The position numbers were made by a program, and so were the translations under genes. Source: Acanthornis magna (lineage: Eukaryota > Chordata > Aves > Passeriformes > Acanthizidae). From it: a DNA stretch of 64,000 nucleotides. Below are positions 1 through 16,960 of the stretch, in pieces. Position 1 is the stretch's first letter. Each line of letters opens with the position of its first letter. The notes beneath the pieces are model-generated. The model did no database searches. It was not told the origin of the DNA and saw only the letters and a list, made by a program, of their open reading frames with translations. The DNA lies in NCBI GenBank assembly GCA_036785705.1, contig JAWUZG010000084.1, positions 11,111,501 through 11,175,500 of the forward strand, written 5' to 3'.

Positions 1-1610
1 TGTTCATATATCCATGAGAAATTTTTCTCAAGTAAAAAAACACACTAGAGATCATCTACTTATATAAATGAGTGCTCATTTTTCTCTTTGTAATGAGACT
101 GGGTGCAATTGTGATTACAAGTGTGAGAACGCACATTTTTTGTCTGTCTATATCTCCTTGGCTGCAAAAGATTTCTTAGAAACTATATGGCACTAGACAC
201 ACATGAAAAGCACTGCAAACATTACACTGTCATAAGCTGGCATGCCATAAATAGAATTATTTTCCTCAACTTACCAAGTAATTTTAACATTCCTGTTTGT
301 CCTGTATACTTGTAACAGTTTAGAGAGCAGAACACAGATAAAAGAGAAAAAAGATAAGTGTCAGAAGAGGTTAACAGAAAATCCTTTCACTGAAAGCTAC
401 AGAGCTGATTTTTGAAATGGCAGTAGTAGGCTTCTATCAAATTGTATTGTATTGTCCTTGATCAGCTTAGAAATTTAGTGGTAAAAGGTGGGACTTTACA
501 ACTCTAAGCATTGTCATGTTCTGTCATTTGATTGTTTTGAAGAAAGGTGTCCATAATCAAATTCTGAGGCACACACTTAACTCAGTACTTGTCCACCTTT
601 TAGCAGCTATGTCATTTCTACCACCAGGTACAATTTGCAACCATTCCTTAGCAGAGTGGAGCCAAGAAAGAGTGGAAAAGCATGGATGATGCAGAACAGC
701 ACAACACAAGCACACCATAAAAAGTACATGGAAGGTGATACTTTCTGCTTGAACTAAAATATGCCCAATGCCAGCCCACACTGCTGCCTTACTTTAAAGC
801 CCAATAAATTTATTCATGTCAGCCAAATTTTTGATGAGAAAAAACATAAGTACTTAAGGTATTTATAATCAGTAAAACACAACTTAAAAATTAAACATTG
901 CTTTTGTTGCCAAAATTCGAGCAATTCACATAAAAAACTTCCAATAAAAGTACATTTGTAAAAATGCCATGTAAATTCAGAGTTATTTTGGAAGTTCATT
1001 ACAGCAAAAGCAAATATAAATAAGGTATTAATCATAACGTGATTATCAATGTCCTTTCTTTTTCCTCATACTGTACCATTTTGTACAGTGACATTTAATA
1101 CAGATGGATCCACATTTACCTTAAGTACTTCTGCTTTCAAAACTCAATTCACAGCCTACTCCACTGAGCAGATGGCAGGAGCGCATGATGGTTTCATGTA
1201 GCAGACTATGGTGCAGCCAAGGCATACCAATCCTTTTTGGTTCAGGTACAAGCACAATAGTAACACATCCTGGGTAAATTTCACATGGAAAAGCTGACAG
1301 CTAATCCCTGAAATTTCAGTTAATTGCAGAATTGGGGAATGTATGCAACAGCCTAAGAGTCATTAGCTCTTCCAGCAGGCAGAAATGAGAAATTATTTAG
1401 TTTGTCTGCAGTGAAGCTTGCTCATTAAAGCGATGGTTAAATCTCACCCAGACAAGCCAGCAACCAAAGGCAAAAAGCAAAGTATTCTCACTTTAGAATG
1501 ACAAGAGCTTTCTCTGTACTTCTCTCCTACAGATACTAAAAAGGGCCTGTGCGCAAATCTAATCACAGAACTCGTCACAGTTACTGGCATTTTATAATGG
1601 AGCTTCTTAC
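1..1610 (-). other. KCNQ1 intron 10 (partial)
   Basis: AT-rich intronic sequence downstream of exon 10. I looked on the minus strand for the helix B exon that should follow and did not find it, so intron 10 exceeds 1.6 kb. Mammalian KCNQ1 carries the antisense KCNQ1OT1 promoter in this intron; I see no CpG-rich promoter-like stretch here. No mobile element recognised. Confidence 0.8.
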
Positions 1611-1752
1611 CAGAATTTTCAAACGGTTCAAAACTGAAATCAGGTTTCCTGTCCTCTGCCACGTGGTCATAAGTGATGTGTGGTATAGCCAACATCCTAT
1701 CTGGAGAAGCAGGCCCGTTGTCCTTGTCTAATTTAAATTTCTTCTTTTTAAC
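1611..1752 (-). CDS. KCNQ1: KCNQ1 exon 10: helix A-B linker (partial C-terminal domain)
   Basis: A 142-bp exon of 47 codons plus one base (human V418 to the first base of codon 465), acceptor TTTTTTAG, donor GTAAGA. It opens with VKKKKFKLDKDN, the lysine cluster conserved in KCNQ1, then a variable acidic linker (AIPHITYDHVAEDRKPDFSF). It is the most divergent of the eight exons relative to human, as expected for the disordered helix A-B linker, but keeps the exact length. The next exon (helix B) lies beyond the left edge of the window. Confidence 0.93.
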
Positions 1753-2780
1753 CTAAAAAAACACATACATTAAATTATGCAAACCAAGTCACATTTAGTC
1801 GTCTCTTCAGTGATGTCGTCAATAATAATGCAGTCCCCAATGAGCCATAACCAATTAAAAGAGAGCCTGACCAATTACATCTTCATTATCTTTCACTGTG
1901 TTTCTCATTATGTTGCCCCCCATCCTGCCAAAACTGGCTAATCACTAGATTTCCGCACATTGTCATTTCCAAATCCCTTGCCTGCAGTTAAAAAAAAATC
2001 TGCTAGTTCTGCAGCAGTTCATATAAATCAAACTATTCTAGAATATCTTTACTATTTTATGGATGCAATAAATCACACTTAGAGCACAAAGCCAATGGAT
2101 ACATTGCTCTGAACTCAGATGAACCTTGGAGATACAAGGGAAGATTTCTGCACAACAATCTCCTTCTAGCTTGAGATTACCGTGCAGTACTTTTACCACA
2201 GAGAAGATGGAGTATTGTATAATCTAAAGATTCTAACAAAGGAATTTTGTTGCTGCATTTTAAACCAAAGAATTCTTAAATTACGGAATCTGTTGCTATG
2301 ACAATACTACTATATGTAGGCACAAGATGTCAACCATGAAAGGTTAGAAAATCACAAAATAAATAACTGAGAGAAATAGCAGTTTTCTTCGTTTTGGTTT
2401 GTTTGGTTTTTGGGGTTTTTTTAACCAATTAAAATTACTATTTCAGAAATGGTGATTTTCCTGGTTTTTTTTTCTTTCCTTATATTTTTCCAAACAACAA
2501 CAGTAAGTTACTGATTGCTGTGCCTGAGTTAGGTCATTATTACTCCCTTCCAAACCCCCAGATCCACTAAAAAAGTCAGGCTTGGGGAAATGAAGCAAAT
2601 AAACTTATGGTTTATAATGTTTGTACACTGAAACTGTCAAAACTGAAATGTAAATAAAAATTTGAAACCAAGTAGTAATCAGTAAAACAAACACAACAAA
2701 TAATCTCTAGAGAGTAAAAAACCTCAATCTAATTTAAAATTTTTTAAGCTGCTATAATAGGAAACATTAGTTACTGATAC
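1753..2780 (-). other. KCNQ1 intron 9
   Basis: A 1,028-bp AT-rich intron between exons 9 and 10. Apart from short homopolymer runs (T-rich around 2400 and 2460) I see no feature in it. Confidence 0.85.
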
Positions 2781-2903
2781 CATCACCGATTTCTTTGGTT
2801 TTGGACTGGGTGACAGCAAATGATAATTCCTGGCAGGTTTTCGAATGTATATTTTCCATGTAGAAGAGTCTGGATTTTCTGCAGCATAGCATCTCCATGC
2901 AGT
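2781..2903 (-). CDS. KCNQ1: KCNQ1 exon 9: remainder of helix A
   Basis: A 123-bp exon of 41 codons (human T377 to V417), acceptor TTGTTCTAG. It begins [20 protein letters not shown], the second half of the IQ/calmodulin site, and ends in the basic SPSPKPKKS run. The segment after IRK (PARNYHLL) has diverged more than the helix. The donor used to keep phase and length is GTATCA, a poor match; a GTGATG six bases earlier is an alternative that would drop two residues. The conserved 123-bp length favours the downstream site. Confidence 0.94.
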
Positions 2904-5146
2904 CTAGAACAAATGTTTTAAGTAACAGAATAATTAATTAATCAATCAGATTAGTAGCTCATTATACAACACAGTTAACTTCCAAGTAGCATGTTAGTCA
3001 TTCTTTATTTAATCATATTCTTGAATTTGCCCTCTGGAAACAAACTCAGCATGGTTTAGAACCCTTATTTAGTAAATAGAAACCGCATAGTTAGAACTGG
3101 GAAACCACACAGAAAGATCAGTCTTTTCAAGTGCATCTTTTGTTCTCAGTAGCAACAAACAAATAATGAAGAGAGCTCTGTACTGGACTCAAAAAAAGGT
3201 TCCAAAGTCGTGTTCTGCCCCAATTTCCCTACCTGACTTTAAGGATTTTGCCTACTGTATCCTATGTTTCAGGCTCCTACTTATTAAAAAACAAAAATTG
3301 CTCTTCCACACCTCACAAGAGTACTATCAGAAAAAAATAAAAAAGGAATTGTGATGTGGTCAGTAGGGCTATATTCATATGAAGAAATGAAACTGAGGGC
3401 ACAATAGAATAGTACCAGTGGTTAACCAGGAGTCAAAACCCAAATCCAATCCTCCCTCTTGCCAGCCACCAATGATTAAAGCCCTACATTCTAAGACAAA
3501 AGGGACGAAAAGCAGAGCTAGGAAATAAGACCAACAAGAAACAAAATAAAACTTCAGAATTCTCTCTTAACTGTGTAAATATATCAGAGTTTATTAATAA
3601 TTACTTTGCAAATTAAATAGGCAGATCCCCACTTACTACATGAAGAAAGGACACACTTATACATAAACAAAATCTAAAGCAGGGAAGGGCAGAAAACCCT
3701 AAATGAAAGAAACAAAGCAAGGCAGAATGAGAGAGGAAAATAGACAGCAGTTGGAAAGTAAAGGACCAGACAATCACCATATAAATCCCTCTGTGTTTAA
3801 TAGGATACTGGAAGAAACAAATGGCCTCCAGAAGAAACCAAGAAGAAATACAGGGAAAGAAAATCACTTATTGGAGCTGTTCTCTTGTCTTGTACCTATT
3901 TTGTAAACATCTTGGTTTAGGAACAATCTTTTTAAAAATTATTTGTAAAGCACTTACTAAATTGGGATTTCAGAAGTCTAAGGCTATTAGTAAATCATAA
4001 TTACAACTATTAAGAACTCAGTAACTCACTGTTTATCCTCTACTCATTAACATTTCTGATGGAGCCAAGCACAACATTCTGGAAATGCAGCCTCAGGCTT
4101 CCCAGTAATTTGGTGTTCATTTCCCAAACAAATCAGTGAGAACACAAAAAAAAAAAAAAAAAAAAATCCATTCTTTACAAACTCATGCCATATGAGTCTC
4201 GAGATTTTTAGCTAATCTCTGGCTATAACCAGAGTCTTTTTCACATTAACTCTGGGACTGTTGAGTTTCAAACACAAACTTTACAGTTAGCTCCTGTTTC
4301 CATAAAGATCCTGACCTGGAAATCCACATTCACTCATGAAGCTACAGAAATAAGTCATATGAGCATGCAAAAATGATACGGTGTACATCAAGTTTCCTTT
4401 TAAATACGATCTCAGTGCTTCTAAAGCTATGTGCAGGTACGGAGTAGAGGGAGGAAAAGCTGGAAAAACCTAGAATGAAACAACGTTAATATTTCTCTAG
4501 AATGTAATGCTGGCTCCAATGAAGCAAAGGATAAAATCTCCTAGACCATAATGATACTGAACTGCAACTGCATTTATAACAGGGATGTCGATGTTTTCCT
4601 GCCTGTCAGTTATTCTACATGAAAAGACTGATTTTGCAGAATCCCAGTGTGTCCTAGCCACCTATCCTGTAGCTGAAAACTCCAAACAAGATTTTCCTAT
4701 TTAACATTCTGACTTATTTCTCTTAAATTTGAGATTTTTAAGAATCTAACTGTCCCAACTGAAGCATATTTGATGTTTCTTTTTACAAGCAACAATGTAG
4801 TTTTTAAAAGTACAATTTTACATGAAGCCTCTGCTCTGGGTTGTTTCCATCACTACAAGCACAGAATTCCATCACATTTTTCCAAGGTAAATTGTTTAAT
4901 AATTACAGGATAACTTTCAGTTTTGATTTTAACCAAGTGAATTAAACAGTTTACACTGATTTGGGAGAGTACTTTTCTGCTCATCAGTTTACATTGAAGA
5001 CTGCATTTCCAAAACTTGCATCCGTAACTCCTGTACAATTTTTAATGGGAATCAAGGAGAGAAAAACGGCCAACAGCTTGGGGAAAAGAAACCCCATACT
5101 GTAAATGGAAAGAAATGAGAGTAATCAATATGCAAGAACTCAGTAC
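2904..5146 (-). other. KCNQ1 intron 8
   Basis: A 2.2-kb intron. It contains a 21-base poly(A) run at 4146-4166 and otherwise nothing I can name. Small open frames here are short and show no family resemblance. Confidence 0.85.
4146..4166. repeat. (A)n homopolymer
   Basis: Twenty-one consecutive A on the plus strand in intron 8. No retroelement body is visible on its 5' side, so I treat it as a simple repeat. Confidence 0.9.
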
Positions 5147-5242
5147 CTGTATGAGTGAGGCAGCAGCTGGAATTTGACGGTTGAAATGCTTCTGTCTTTG
5201 TTTCTGTTGTACCTTTAGGGCAAAGCCTGAACCAAGAATTCC
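5147..5242 (-). CDS. KCNQ1: KCNQ1 exon 8: S6 end and start of calmodulin-binding helix A
   Basis: A 96-bp exon of 32 codons (human G345 to Q376), acceptor TTTCCACAG, donor GTACTG. It encodes the end of S6 ([11 protein letters not shown]), the basic [12 protein letters not shown] stretch and the beginning of the IQ-type helix A (IPAAASLIQ). In KCNQ1 this cytoplasmic helix holds calmodulin, needed for assembly and calcium sensing, and the basic residues after S6 contribute to PIP2 regulation. I see no difference from human, judged from memory. The donor is weaker than consensus at positions +3 to +6. Confidence 0.96.
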
Positions 5243-7842
<2,600 letters not shown>

Positions 7843-10800
7843 TTACTTCAAAGATGCATTAGCTGCATTCCTAACTCTAACTGACAACCTATGTGACATT
7901 AATGAAGGTAACTCTCCTCTCCAGGCTTGCTTCCCCACCTAATACTGGATGGAAAAATATACAGGAAATTGAATTACAACAAAATACATGTTTAAAATCT
8001 TGCAAAGTAAGACCATTAATTTAAGTCTTCGTGGCTGAGGCAACTGCACAGCATATGAAGTTACTGGGATAGGGGTTGCCTGCCCATGTCACATACCCTC
8101 CTTAGGGAAAGGCTGCCAGCAGTTCTGAGCTGATGATTTTGCTTATGGGCAGGAGATGTTAGCTGAGAATATTACAGGGCTGTTGCATGTAAAGAGCACA
8201 CACATACTGCAACCAGGCACTGTGACTGGGGTCAGCCATGAAGCGTTCTAGAGATAATCTTGGTATAAATAGCTAGAGAAGCTGAAAATTTTCCATGCAG
8301 TAAAGACCCCGAAAACAGTCTAATGAATCACCAATTCATATAAAACACTGAGAGTAAGAACAGATAATTTAAAGCACACATGCAGGAAACATCTGTTGAG
8401 TTTGCCTTTCAGAGCACTGAAGTAAAGCTTACCACCACAGTGATGAAGCATAACAAGGCTTAATAAGCCATTATTTGCATGAGCTCAAGGAAAGAACGTA
8501 TTTGTTTGAAGCAGAAGGATATATCTGGCATCTGAGAGCAATTTAAATTCACCTATGTCACCAGCTATTTCTGAATTTGTAAATTTGAGAGATTTTCACG
8601 TGTGACTTTGAGGAAGGCTAACCAACTCAGAGCATGGGAAACCACATGGAGCTGTCAAGCAGCTGAAGCACAGCTCCATCGCTGGCTGCTCAGACTTTCT
8701 TCTGACACCATGGGCTTCAGCTGCCTGGGACACAGTATTAGGTCCCACAGTAGCACACAGAGGCCATCCCCACCTTGTCCTGGACTGTCCGACCTCTAAG
8801 CAAAATCATTATGTGCCAGTCAAACACAAGACAAAAGGGGCAGCTTGAGGTGGTGATGTTTATTGCAAGTTTCTTGCCAGTTGCTGATACTCAAAACATC
8901 CAAGTACTAGCTTTTAATTTTTAATACAAGTTTGTAAAATGTAGCTTGTTTCCAAAACTGTTTCATACCCTATAGAAGTACTTTAAGTAAGGTAAGTACC
9001 CAAGTACCTTTGTCTGTATTCCTGAAATTGTTATTAAAATTCCACCTTAATTCAGGACCTGATGAGGTACTAAAGGGTGATGTTATCTCCTTACCTACAT
9101 AGGAGGGTGGCTTGAAGAAAGAATACTGAAGTTTAATTACAATTTCACATTCAAAAATATGGTATATGATAGGAAATATAATTATGGGAAAAGTTATGGT
9201 CCCCAATACCTTCTTACAGAAAAGACTGTGAGAGAAAATAATGGTTTATGCCTCTATTTTGGAAAAAATCTACAAATCCTTGTAAGTGAAAAATGTTATC
9301 AACTATTTTATGTTTCAATCTTAAAATCATGTTGAAATATACACATTAACTAGGAATGTGAAAAGAAATAGGTGCTTCTGAGCTGACTGAAGTGTAACCA
9401 AAGAAGAATTCATACACATCTAGAGTATCTGTCTCCCCTTTCCCACCACATGCCTGCCTATTCCTTCTAAATTGTTTTGTATGAATCACCAGTGACACAA
9501 AAAAAAGTATTTCCCGTGATGTCTTTTTAGGAGGTTTTTAAAAAAAAAACATTTTGGAAACTGGGTTGCAAATCAAAGTGCGCATTTAAGTTAACATCTT
9601 CCTCTGCCCTCATAACTCTAAACCATCTACAAATGCATTGTATTCTAAAATTACATTTTCTTTTTTCTCCAAAATATATGCTGTTGAAACCTTCCATGCC
9701 AAGCTTCTGCCCTAAATCATTCTTTACAGCCAGATTATAACTCCCTAAAGAGCACAATACTAATTTTACAGTTGTAAAATAGGATATTATAATGGAAATA
9801 CTGACTCAACTTCTACTGTAGCATAGTAAACATGTTGGCATAATGAAATTAAATTGATACAAGAGCTCACACATTAAATTCCATTGAAAAGCAGCCTGTA
9901 AAACAATTGCTTTAATTAGGAACAAAATCATATTCATCCACTGACTATTTTAGAACTTTGATTTGATGAACATCACCACAGACATTGGTGTCAGGACTAG
10001 TGTTTTTCCGATTAAATATGCATCAAAAGTCTGAAGGGGGAAATATGAAGGAAAAAGCCACCCAGAAAGAAGAAATAGTAATGTTCATCAGCACTGAGCA
10101 GGGAAGGGATTTTATTCTAGGCTATATCAGGCTAAAGTGAGCACAGGAAACTAATCAGGTAAATAAGGATGTTCTGTCTATGAAATCCTTGCTGTGTACC
10201 TTGGAAAATTTGGACAGTTAAACAGCTACAAAATACAAGAATCCCTGGTTGTAAAAATATCTATATCTGAACTTCACAAGTAATAATTTTAAAAGGTTTC
10301 TTCACTTCTACCCCACAAGACTTTACTGAATGAGAACAATATGCAGTTGGAACTGCTTATGGAGTCAAAGCTCAGAGATGAGAAAGCAGAGGAAAAATGA
10401 AGAAATATCTTGCAAAAAGCATTTTAAAAAATCTTCATCTTTCAAACCCTACTCCAACAATTCTTAAAACAACAAACTCACCCATAAAAACCCAAAGACA
10501 TAATCCCCAAAATTAGAATCAAAGAAAAAGGATATAGTAGGTCTATAGTTGGTATGCTTGACTTGTAAACCACATAGAAACTAAAAATTATTTGTCACCT
10601 TCTGTCAAACACTGAAGTAAGTGCACAGCTCTCAACAGCTTTTTTAATTGAGGGGGAAAAGCATGTTCTGAATAACATAAGATCCACAAGATCCCTTCCA
10701 TGAAACTATTTTTTTCAACTTATGTGCAACTATTTTATAAATTAAAACAGATTACTTTTAATTTAGCAGAAGTTTTATGCATGTGCAGTTTTGAATAGCA

Positions 10801-12327
10801 TTTCCTGTAACTTTTCAGCAAAATTTTTCCCCAGTTTTGATTCTCAGTTTATATTTACCACATACTGATGGGCTGTGCTAAATAGGACATGGTTTTATGT
10901 ATGCTTAGGAGTAAGCAAACTTGTAAATGTTTTGTTGAATTTGGTCCTTAGATAGCAAGCCTATCTTCTAAGCTGTAATAATTAGAGGAACAAGAAATCC
11001 TTAAGTAAAGCTGTTGTTTACAGAAAACTGCTCAATTCAATTCAAAGCCGGCACAGAGAAATATCCATGCATAGCTATATTCAATAATTGCTTGTAGCCA
11101 ATAGTGTTCATGGCCTAAGAGACTGTTAGCACAGTTTTCCTGAAGCATGTTTGTTCCAATGTGAAGGGTGTAAATTGCATATTCATTCAGTTGATATCAA
11201 AAGAAGAGCTCCTTTTAGTCAGTCTGAGGCAAGTTTGAAATGAACGCTAAAGGAGAGAGGGAGGAAGAGAAAAAAACAACAACGAAACAAAAACTCACAA
11301 ACAAACACTAAAACCCACAAAACCCCCAGAGATGGCGAGCAGACTTAAGTACCTCTTTTAAATATTTTATTTTTACTGTGTTCTTGGTTTTATTGGTCCT
11401 GAGTCTATATTAGGTCTTTAAGACTGTCAGTCTGGACATGAAAGACAACGTAAGCAGACTAAGTTTGAATACTGGCACTGGAGAACTGAAAGATGAATCA
11501 CATTACAGTTACTTTACTTGCTAACACTAAACCTGTTTTTGAAAGACATACAGATACCCTGCCACTGGCAGAATTTATACAACTTGCACGGCATTCAAAA
11601 CCAGCAATACTACAGACAACTCTTCATGCCATAAGGTAACCTTAGGTTTCTTCAAGAAGCCCATAACTGACATGGCAAATAGCTACAGCCCTGAGTTCTC
11701 AAGGAAATTAAAATAAAGCCCAGGAGGCCAATTTACATATGAAAATGGAAAAGCAATATAGACTTATAAATAACAACAATGACAATAAAGAACATTTAAT
11801 TACAAGTTATGCACCCTAGGGGTATGCCTATAGTCAGCAAAGCACAGCAGAATGAAAGTACCCAATTCCAGATGCAGTTTTGTTGTGGTAACACAGACCT
11901 TCTATATGGTTTACTTCAGCTATATTACATATCCTGTTACTGCTGCCCGAGAATTTTTTTAGCAGTGTACAGATACACTGAGATAACGAAACAGTGCAGT
12001 GCTGGAGAGTGAGAAAAGGGTTGTGAAAACACTATTGAGGGCTTTTTGAATCATTCTCTACTATGTCAGGTAAGCACACTTTCCAGAGAAGTGAGATCAC
12101 TTTTCTGGGATGGTGTCTGAGACAGGAGCTGTGAATTATCCTCTTCTGCAGGTTCAGCTCAAAACAGACTGAGGCAGATTTTCTTTGACCAGAATTTGTG
12201 GTGTTTAAGCGACTCAGAAAATTCTGGTTGAACATAAACAAAACTTTTGAGATCTCACACTTTGAGAAGGTTTTTGTATAAGCTTGAGACCTTTATTAGG
12301 AACAATCCTTGTGACCTGACAGCTATT

Positions 12328-12486
12328 CATAGAATGGTTTGGTTTGGAAGCAACCTTAAAGACCACCTAGTTCCAACCCTCTGTCATGGGCAGGGACACC
12401 TACCACTAGACCAGGTTGCTCAGAGCTCCATCCAACCTCACCTTAAACACTGCCAGGGATGAAGCATCCACAGCTTCTCTGGGCTG
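12328..12486 (-). mobile_element. CR1 LINE 3' tail fragment
   Basis: The plus strand starts with CATAGAATGGTTTGG and runs through the CR1 3' region (reverse complement of the ORF2 end and 3' UTR), including the diagnostic CAGGTTGCTCAGAGC and CATCCACAGCTTCT strings. Read on the minus strand it is CR1 sense with the octamer end at 12328. Only about 160 bp remains, a typical 5'-truncated copy. Edges are approximate. Confidence 0.85.
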
Positions 12487-13367
12487 ACTTCTTCTCTCTC
12501 CTAACTTTACAGGACTTTCTTGTAGCAGAAAGCATGAAAAATATTACAGTATCAAGACACCAGAAATGGATGGACCTGAATTCATCTCATGTTAAATCTT
12601 TTTAGCAGCTAGTAGAAGTGTGTTAGAGCAGAACAAGGACACCTAATTCTGCTTTTAATATTAAAGAAATTACATGATGTGTTTCTTGAATGCAGTCTCA
12701 CACTTCATGTGGCATGCTGCAACACAATAGCAGCTATAACAGAGAAAAAAAGTTACCATAATTAAATGTATTGATTAAATAAGTTTATTGTAATTAGGAA
12801 GACAAAATAACTGGCATGCCTATTAACTGAACAATAATTCCCTGAAAGGAGAATATATCAGTATCCTGACAGATCGTGTTGCTTCTATGGGAGGTTTTAC
12901 AGTATTTTCAGTAAGCCAATCTGGTCTGTCACATACTCAATTTTTAATGGCAACGCCAATGACAGCATGTGTTTTTAAATGCAGCTACATCTGCCACTGT
13001 TAATTACTGAGTCATCTGACCACTGTAGTGGAAAATAAAAATGCCATAATGACATGGAAGCATTGAAAAAGCTACTTGACAGAAAGCCACTTGCTTATGC
13101 TACACAGTAAGTCTTCTGGCCCTAAGAAAGCCTGTATTTAACTATGGCAGACAGCAAGAAGAAAGAATTCTGCAGCAGATCATAGCAGCAAAACAATACA
13201 ACAAAACAAAACAAAACCTGTTGTATTCCAAAAGGGCTACATATGCATTTCAGCACCTGCAATAGATGTGGTCATCAACAGATCTTTCCTTCCTGAAACA
13301 GCAAGTTGTAGTTTGTAAAGAGAACACTATATAAGAGAACATACACACACAAATGCTTTTAAAATAT

Positions 13368-13415
13368 ATTTCCTAATAAATATTCTTAAATATTTCCTAA
13401 TAAATATTCTTAAAT
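13368..13415. repeat. 24-bp tandem duplication
   Basis: Two perfect, adjacent copies of a 24-bp AT-rich unit beginning ATTTCCTAATAAATATTC occur at 13368-13391 and 13392-13415. Identity of the copies suggests recent slippage or duplication. Confidence 0.9.
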
Positions 13416-14660
13416 ACATATATGTATTTTATTAGTGAAATGGGGGTGATAGTCCTATCACTCTTATATAGAAGACTTGCTAGTCTTTAACAAAAAAAGG
13501 GAAACAATGCCTTTTGATTTTAAGCAGCAAAGAAAAAGCTCTATAAGATCAGCACATTTTGAAAATGCAAGCATGTTATCAATCAGTGATGTCCATGCAT
13601 TTTAAAGACCTGTAGAACTTACTGATGGCAGTTTATTTAATTGAGACTAGAATAGAATTAAAGCAGATTAAAAAAGTCATTGCTTGAATGCCAATAAGAA
13701 AAAACAGCTTCTAAAAACTACCTTTCTTTGAACTGCAATAAGAAAAGGAAACAGGAACAACTACAGATGGGAAATCCCAGAACAAAATAGCCAACCTAGT
13801 AATTGTGTATCATGTGAGAAAGAAAGAGGGAATAGTTACTAGCAGAAGCAACAAAAACAAAATGTTTATGAAAATATGATTGAAGAATAGAGATGCCATG
13901 CTAGTAAGTGCATAAACAAAATCAGAGAGACAACTGTCACTAGCAATACAAAGAAAGGTTAACTTTACTAGAACTAAAGATACATCTACACCAAAGCTGT
14001 GGAAGCACCTTAGAAAAAGATGAGATCTCTAAACAAGATGAAGTGTTGACATAGCACAGATGCTCAAATGCTGCTTGAGGATACCATGGGGCTCTCAAAA
14101 CAATATAACCACCTTAGAGGAGTCCTGAGCCTAAAGTTCCTAAATATCTTAGATGCTTCTTACTCGACAATTAGTCCATTCTGAGTAAACTGGCAATTAC
14201 TGTCACAGGTCAAATTGCAAAACAAAGATAACTGTTTTAAAGAAAATACCCAACCCAACAAAAAGATGGACCAAGAAAGCCTGAACACCACACCCTCAAA
14301 GAAAACTAGCCCTGGTTTAGCAAGACTCTTACCACCTTAGACAGCTGAGCACTACCATGAGAAAGGTAGAGAGCAGTAATCACTTTAACAGTAGGGAAGA
14401 CAGGATAAAGAAATAGAACACATTTCTACATTTTTATATGTAATTTGATCACTTTAGATCATGTAACACTGTAAACACCAAATAAAACTACTGAACTTCT
14501 ACAGTATTTTTGTAGTGTCACAGAATTACCAAACCAGAAAGTGCACTGAAGCAGTAAGAAGCCATTTCAAAGTGCTGTTCTTACTCCATGCATGCTTGAA
14601 TTTTACTCCATATTTGACAGCCTTAACAACGTTCAGTACACGTGAAATTGCTATACTTAC

Positions 14661-14801
14661 TACTCCCCACCACAAGGCATCTGCATAGCTCCCAAACTCT
14701 GTTTCTCCAGAATCATTTACAGCATCTTTCTCGGCCAGGTAGACAAAATAAGAGGAAAAGATCAGGCCCAGAAATCCAATGTAAAGTGTAGTTATCAGTT
14801 C
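14661..14801 (-). CDS. KCNQ1: KCNQ1 exon 6: S5, pore turret, start of pore helix
   Basis: A 141-bp exon of 47 whole codons (human E261 to V307) between a TTTGCAG acceptor and a perfect GTAAGT donor. It encodes S5 ([19 protein letters not shown]), the AEKDAV turret and the first part of the pore helix ([11 protein letters not shown]). The turret reads NDSGETEF where human has NESGRVEF, from memory; this outer loop is the least constrained part of the pore. Open reading continues past the donor into intron 6 for a few dozen codons, but that extension is not coding because exon 7 supplies the filter. Confidence 0.97.
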
Positions 14802-15381
14802 CTGCAAAGAGAATCACAATAATGGCATTATGATCTCACTGAGACACTTAAATTGCCTAACACTGATAGGTTATAAAAGACAGCTGGAAGAGAATAATGC
14901 AATTTTAGCAAATAATAAACATTGACACTGACTGTTAGCTGTGCAAATTAACAAAAATCCCCAGAGCTCAATGGTGACAAAATTTATAGCACTGATGACT
15001 TGGTCCAGCAGTCACATTGCCAACATGGAGTCAAAAACAACCTCTTCACTTGCAAGCAGGACTCATTAAACTGGCCATCAATAAGTAGTTGGGTAACTTC
15101 CTCAAACAGTGCCAAATTCAAAACAACTCTGGAATTTAAATAGGTATTTTAGGAAATATTCAGACTAGTTTTCAGAAGTCTCATTTTCTGTTGCTAAGTC
15201 CAACTACAAGACAAAATTGGCCAAAGTGGCAGTGAATATAAGGCAAACAACTGCACTTGGATAAAATAAAAGACTACCTGCCTCCACACTGAATACAAGT
15301 GACATCATCAGCATGTCTGCATGTATGCTGCTCTGAATGTAAGGACTTTGGCATCAGTTGTGCCAGACTGCTCAAACTTAC
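14802..15381 (-). other. KCNQ1 intron 5
   Basis: A 580-bp intron, the shortest in the window, between exons 5 and 6. Nothing else recognised in it. Confidence 0.88.
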
Positions 15382-15478
15382 TTGTCTGTGTATGAACACC
15401 ACTGACCCCAGCAGCCTCCATGTACCGCCCTGACGGTCGACATGCAGCATCCGTAAAATCTGCAGGAAACGGATTCCC
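15382..15478 (-). CDS. KCNQ1: KCNQ1 exon 5: S4 voltage sensor and S4-S5 linker
   Basis: A 97-bp exon that completes the R228 codon with its first base and runs to human Q260, ending at a consensus GTAAGT donor after a TTCCAG acceptor. The S4 pattern is plain: R228, R231, Q234, R237, H240 and R243 are all present in [18 protein letters not shown]. The missing arginine at the Q234 position is a KCNQ1 hallmark. The S4-S5 linker ([14 protein letters not shown]) couples sensor movement to the S6 gate and contributes to PIP2 and KCNE interaction in the family. Intron 4 on its 5' side is 949 bp and intron 5 on its 3' side 580 bp, so exons 4, 5 and 6 form a compact cluster. Confidence 0.96.
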
Positions 15479-16534
<1,056 letters not shown>

Positions 16535-16657
16535 TTAATTGGCAGCATTTTGCAATACTTCTGAAAGACCACAAGAACCAAAGACAATATTACTTTAACA
16601 ATTTGAACAGTCACTTCTAATTGAGAGTTTTGGTTATATATCAAGATATCTCTATTG

Positions 16658-16662
16658 GGGCA
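16658..16662. repeat. Target-site duplication, left copy (GGGCA)
   Basis: GGGCA directly precedes the TG of the left LTR and recurs after the CA of the right LTR. Five bases is the duplication size expected of ERV-L-like elements and some other retroviruses. Confidence 0.85.
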
Positions 16663-16954
16663 TGTGGAAGGTTGGGGGGGGGCAAGTGGAATTTTTCCCA
16701 TTCTGTTGCTAAGCAACTAATGACTGGTACTTAAGGGCCATCTACACTCACAAAGGAGACAAAGCCTTTTTGCTGGCCAGGCAGAGGAACAAGAGATGGC
16801 AAGATTTGATAAGGGGACACTCACTCACTCACTCACTCACTCCCTCGGGGCTCTTGGAGGAGAGAGCAGGGGGAAAAAGGCGGCTCTGTTTTTTTTTTGG
16901 CTACAATTGCAGAAAAGGCCCGGTTTTGCACTGGTTTTTCTCTCTACCTGTTGG

Positions 16955-16960
16955 GTGAGT
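16955..16960 (+). promoter_or_regulatory. Candidate splice donor in LTR (GTGAGT)
   Basis: G|GTGAGT is a near-perfect U1 match on the element's sense strand, repeated in the right LTR. If transcription starts upstream in the LTR it could give a chimeric first exon. No transcript evidence is available here. Confidence 0.3.

Noticed and set aside
14526..14660. Open frame continuing beyond KCNQ1 exon 6
   Set aside because: Crosses a perfect GTAAGT donor; the phase-matched exon 7 with the selectivity filter is at 7651-7761.
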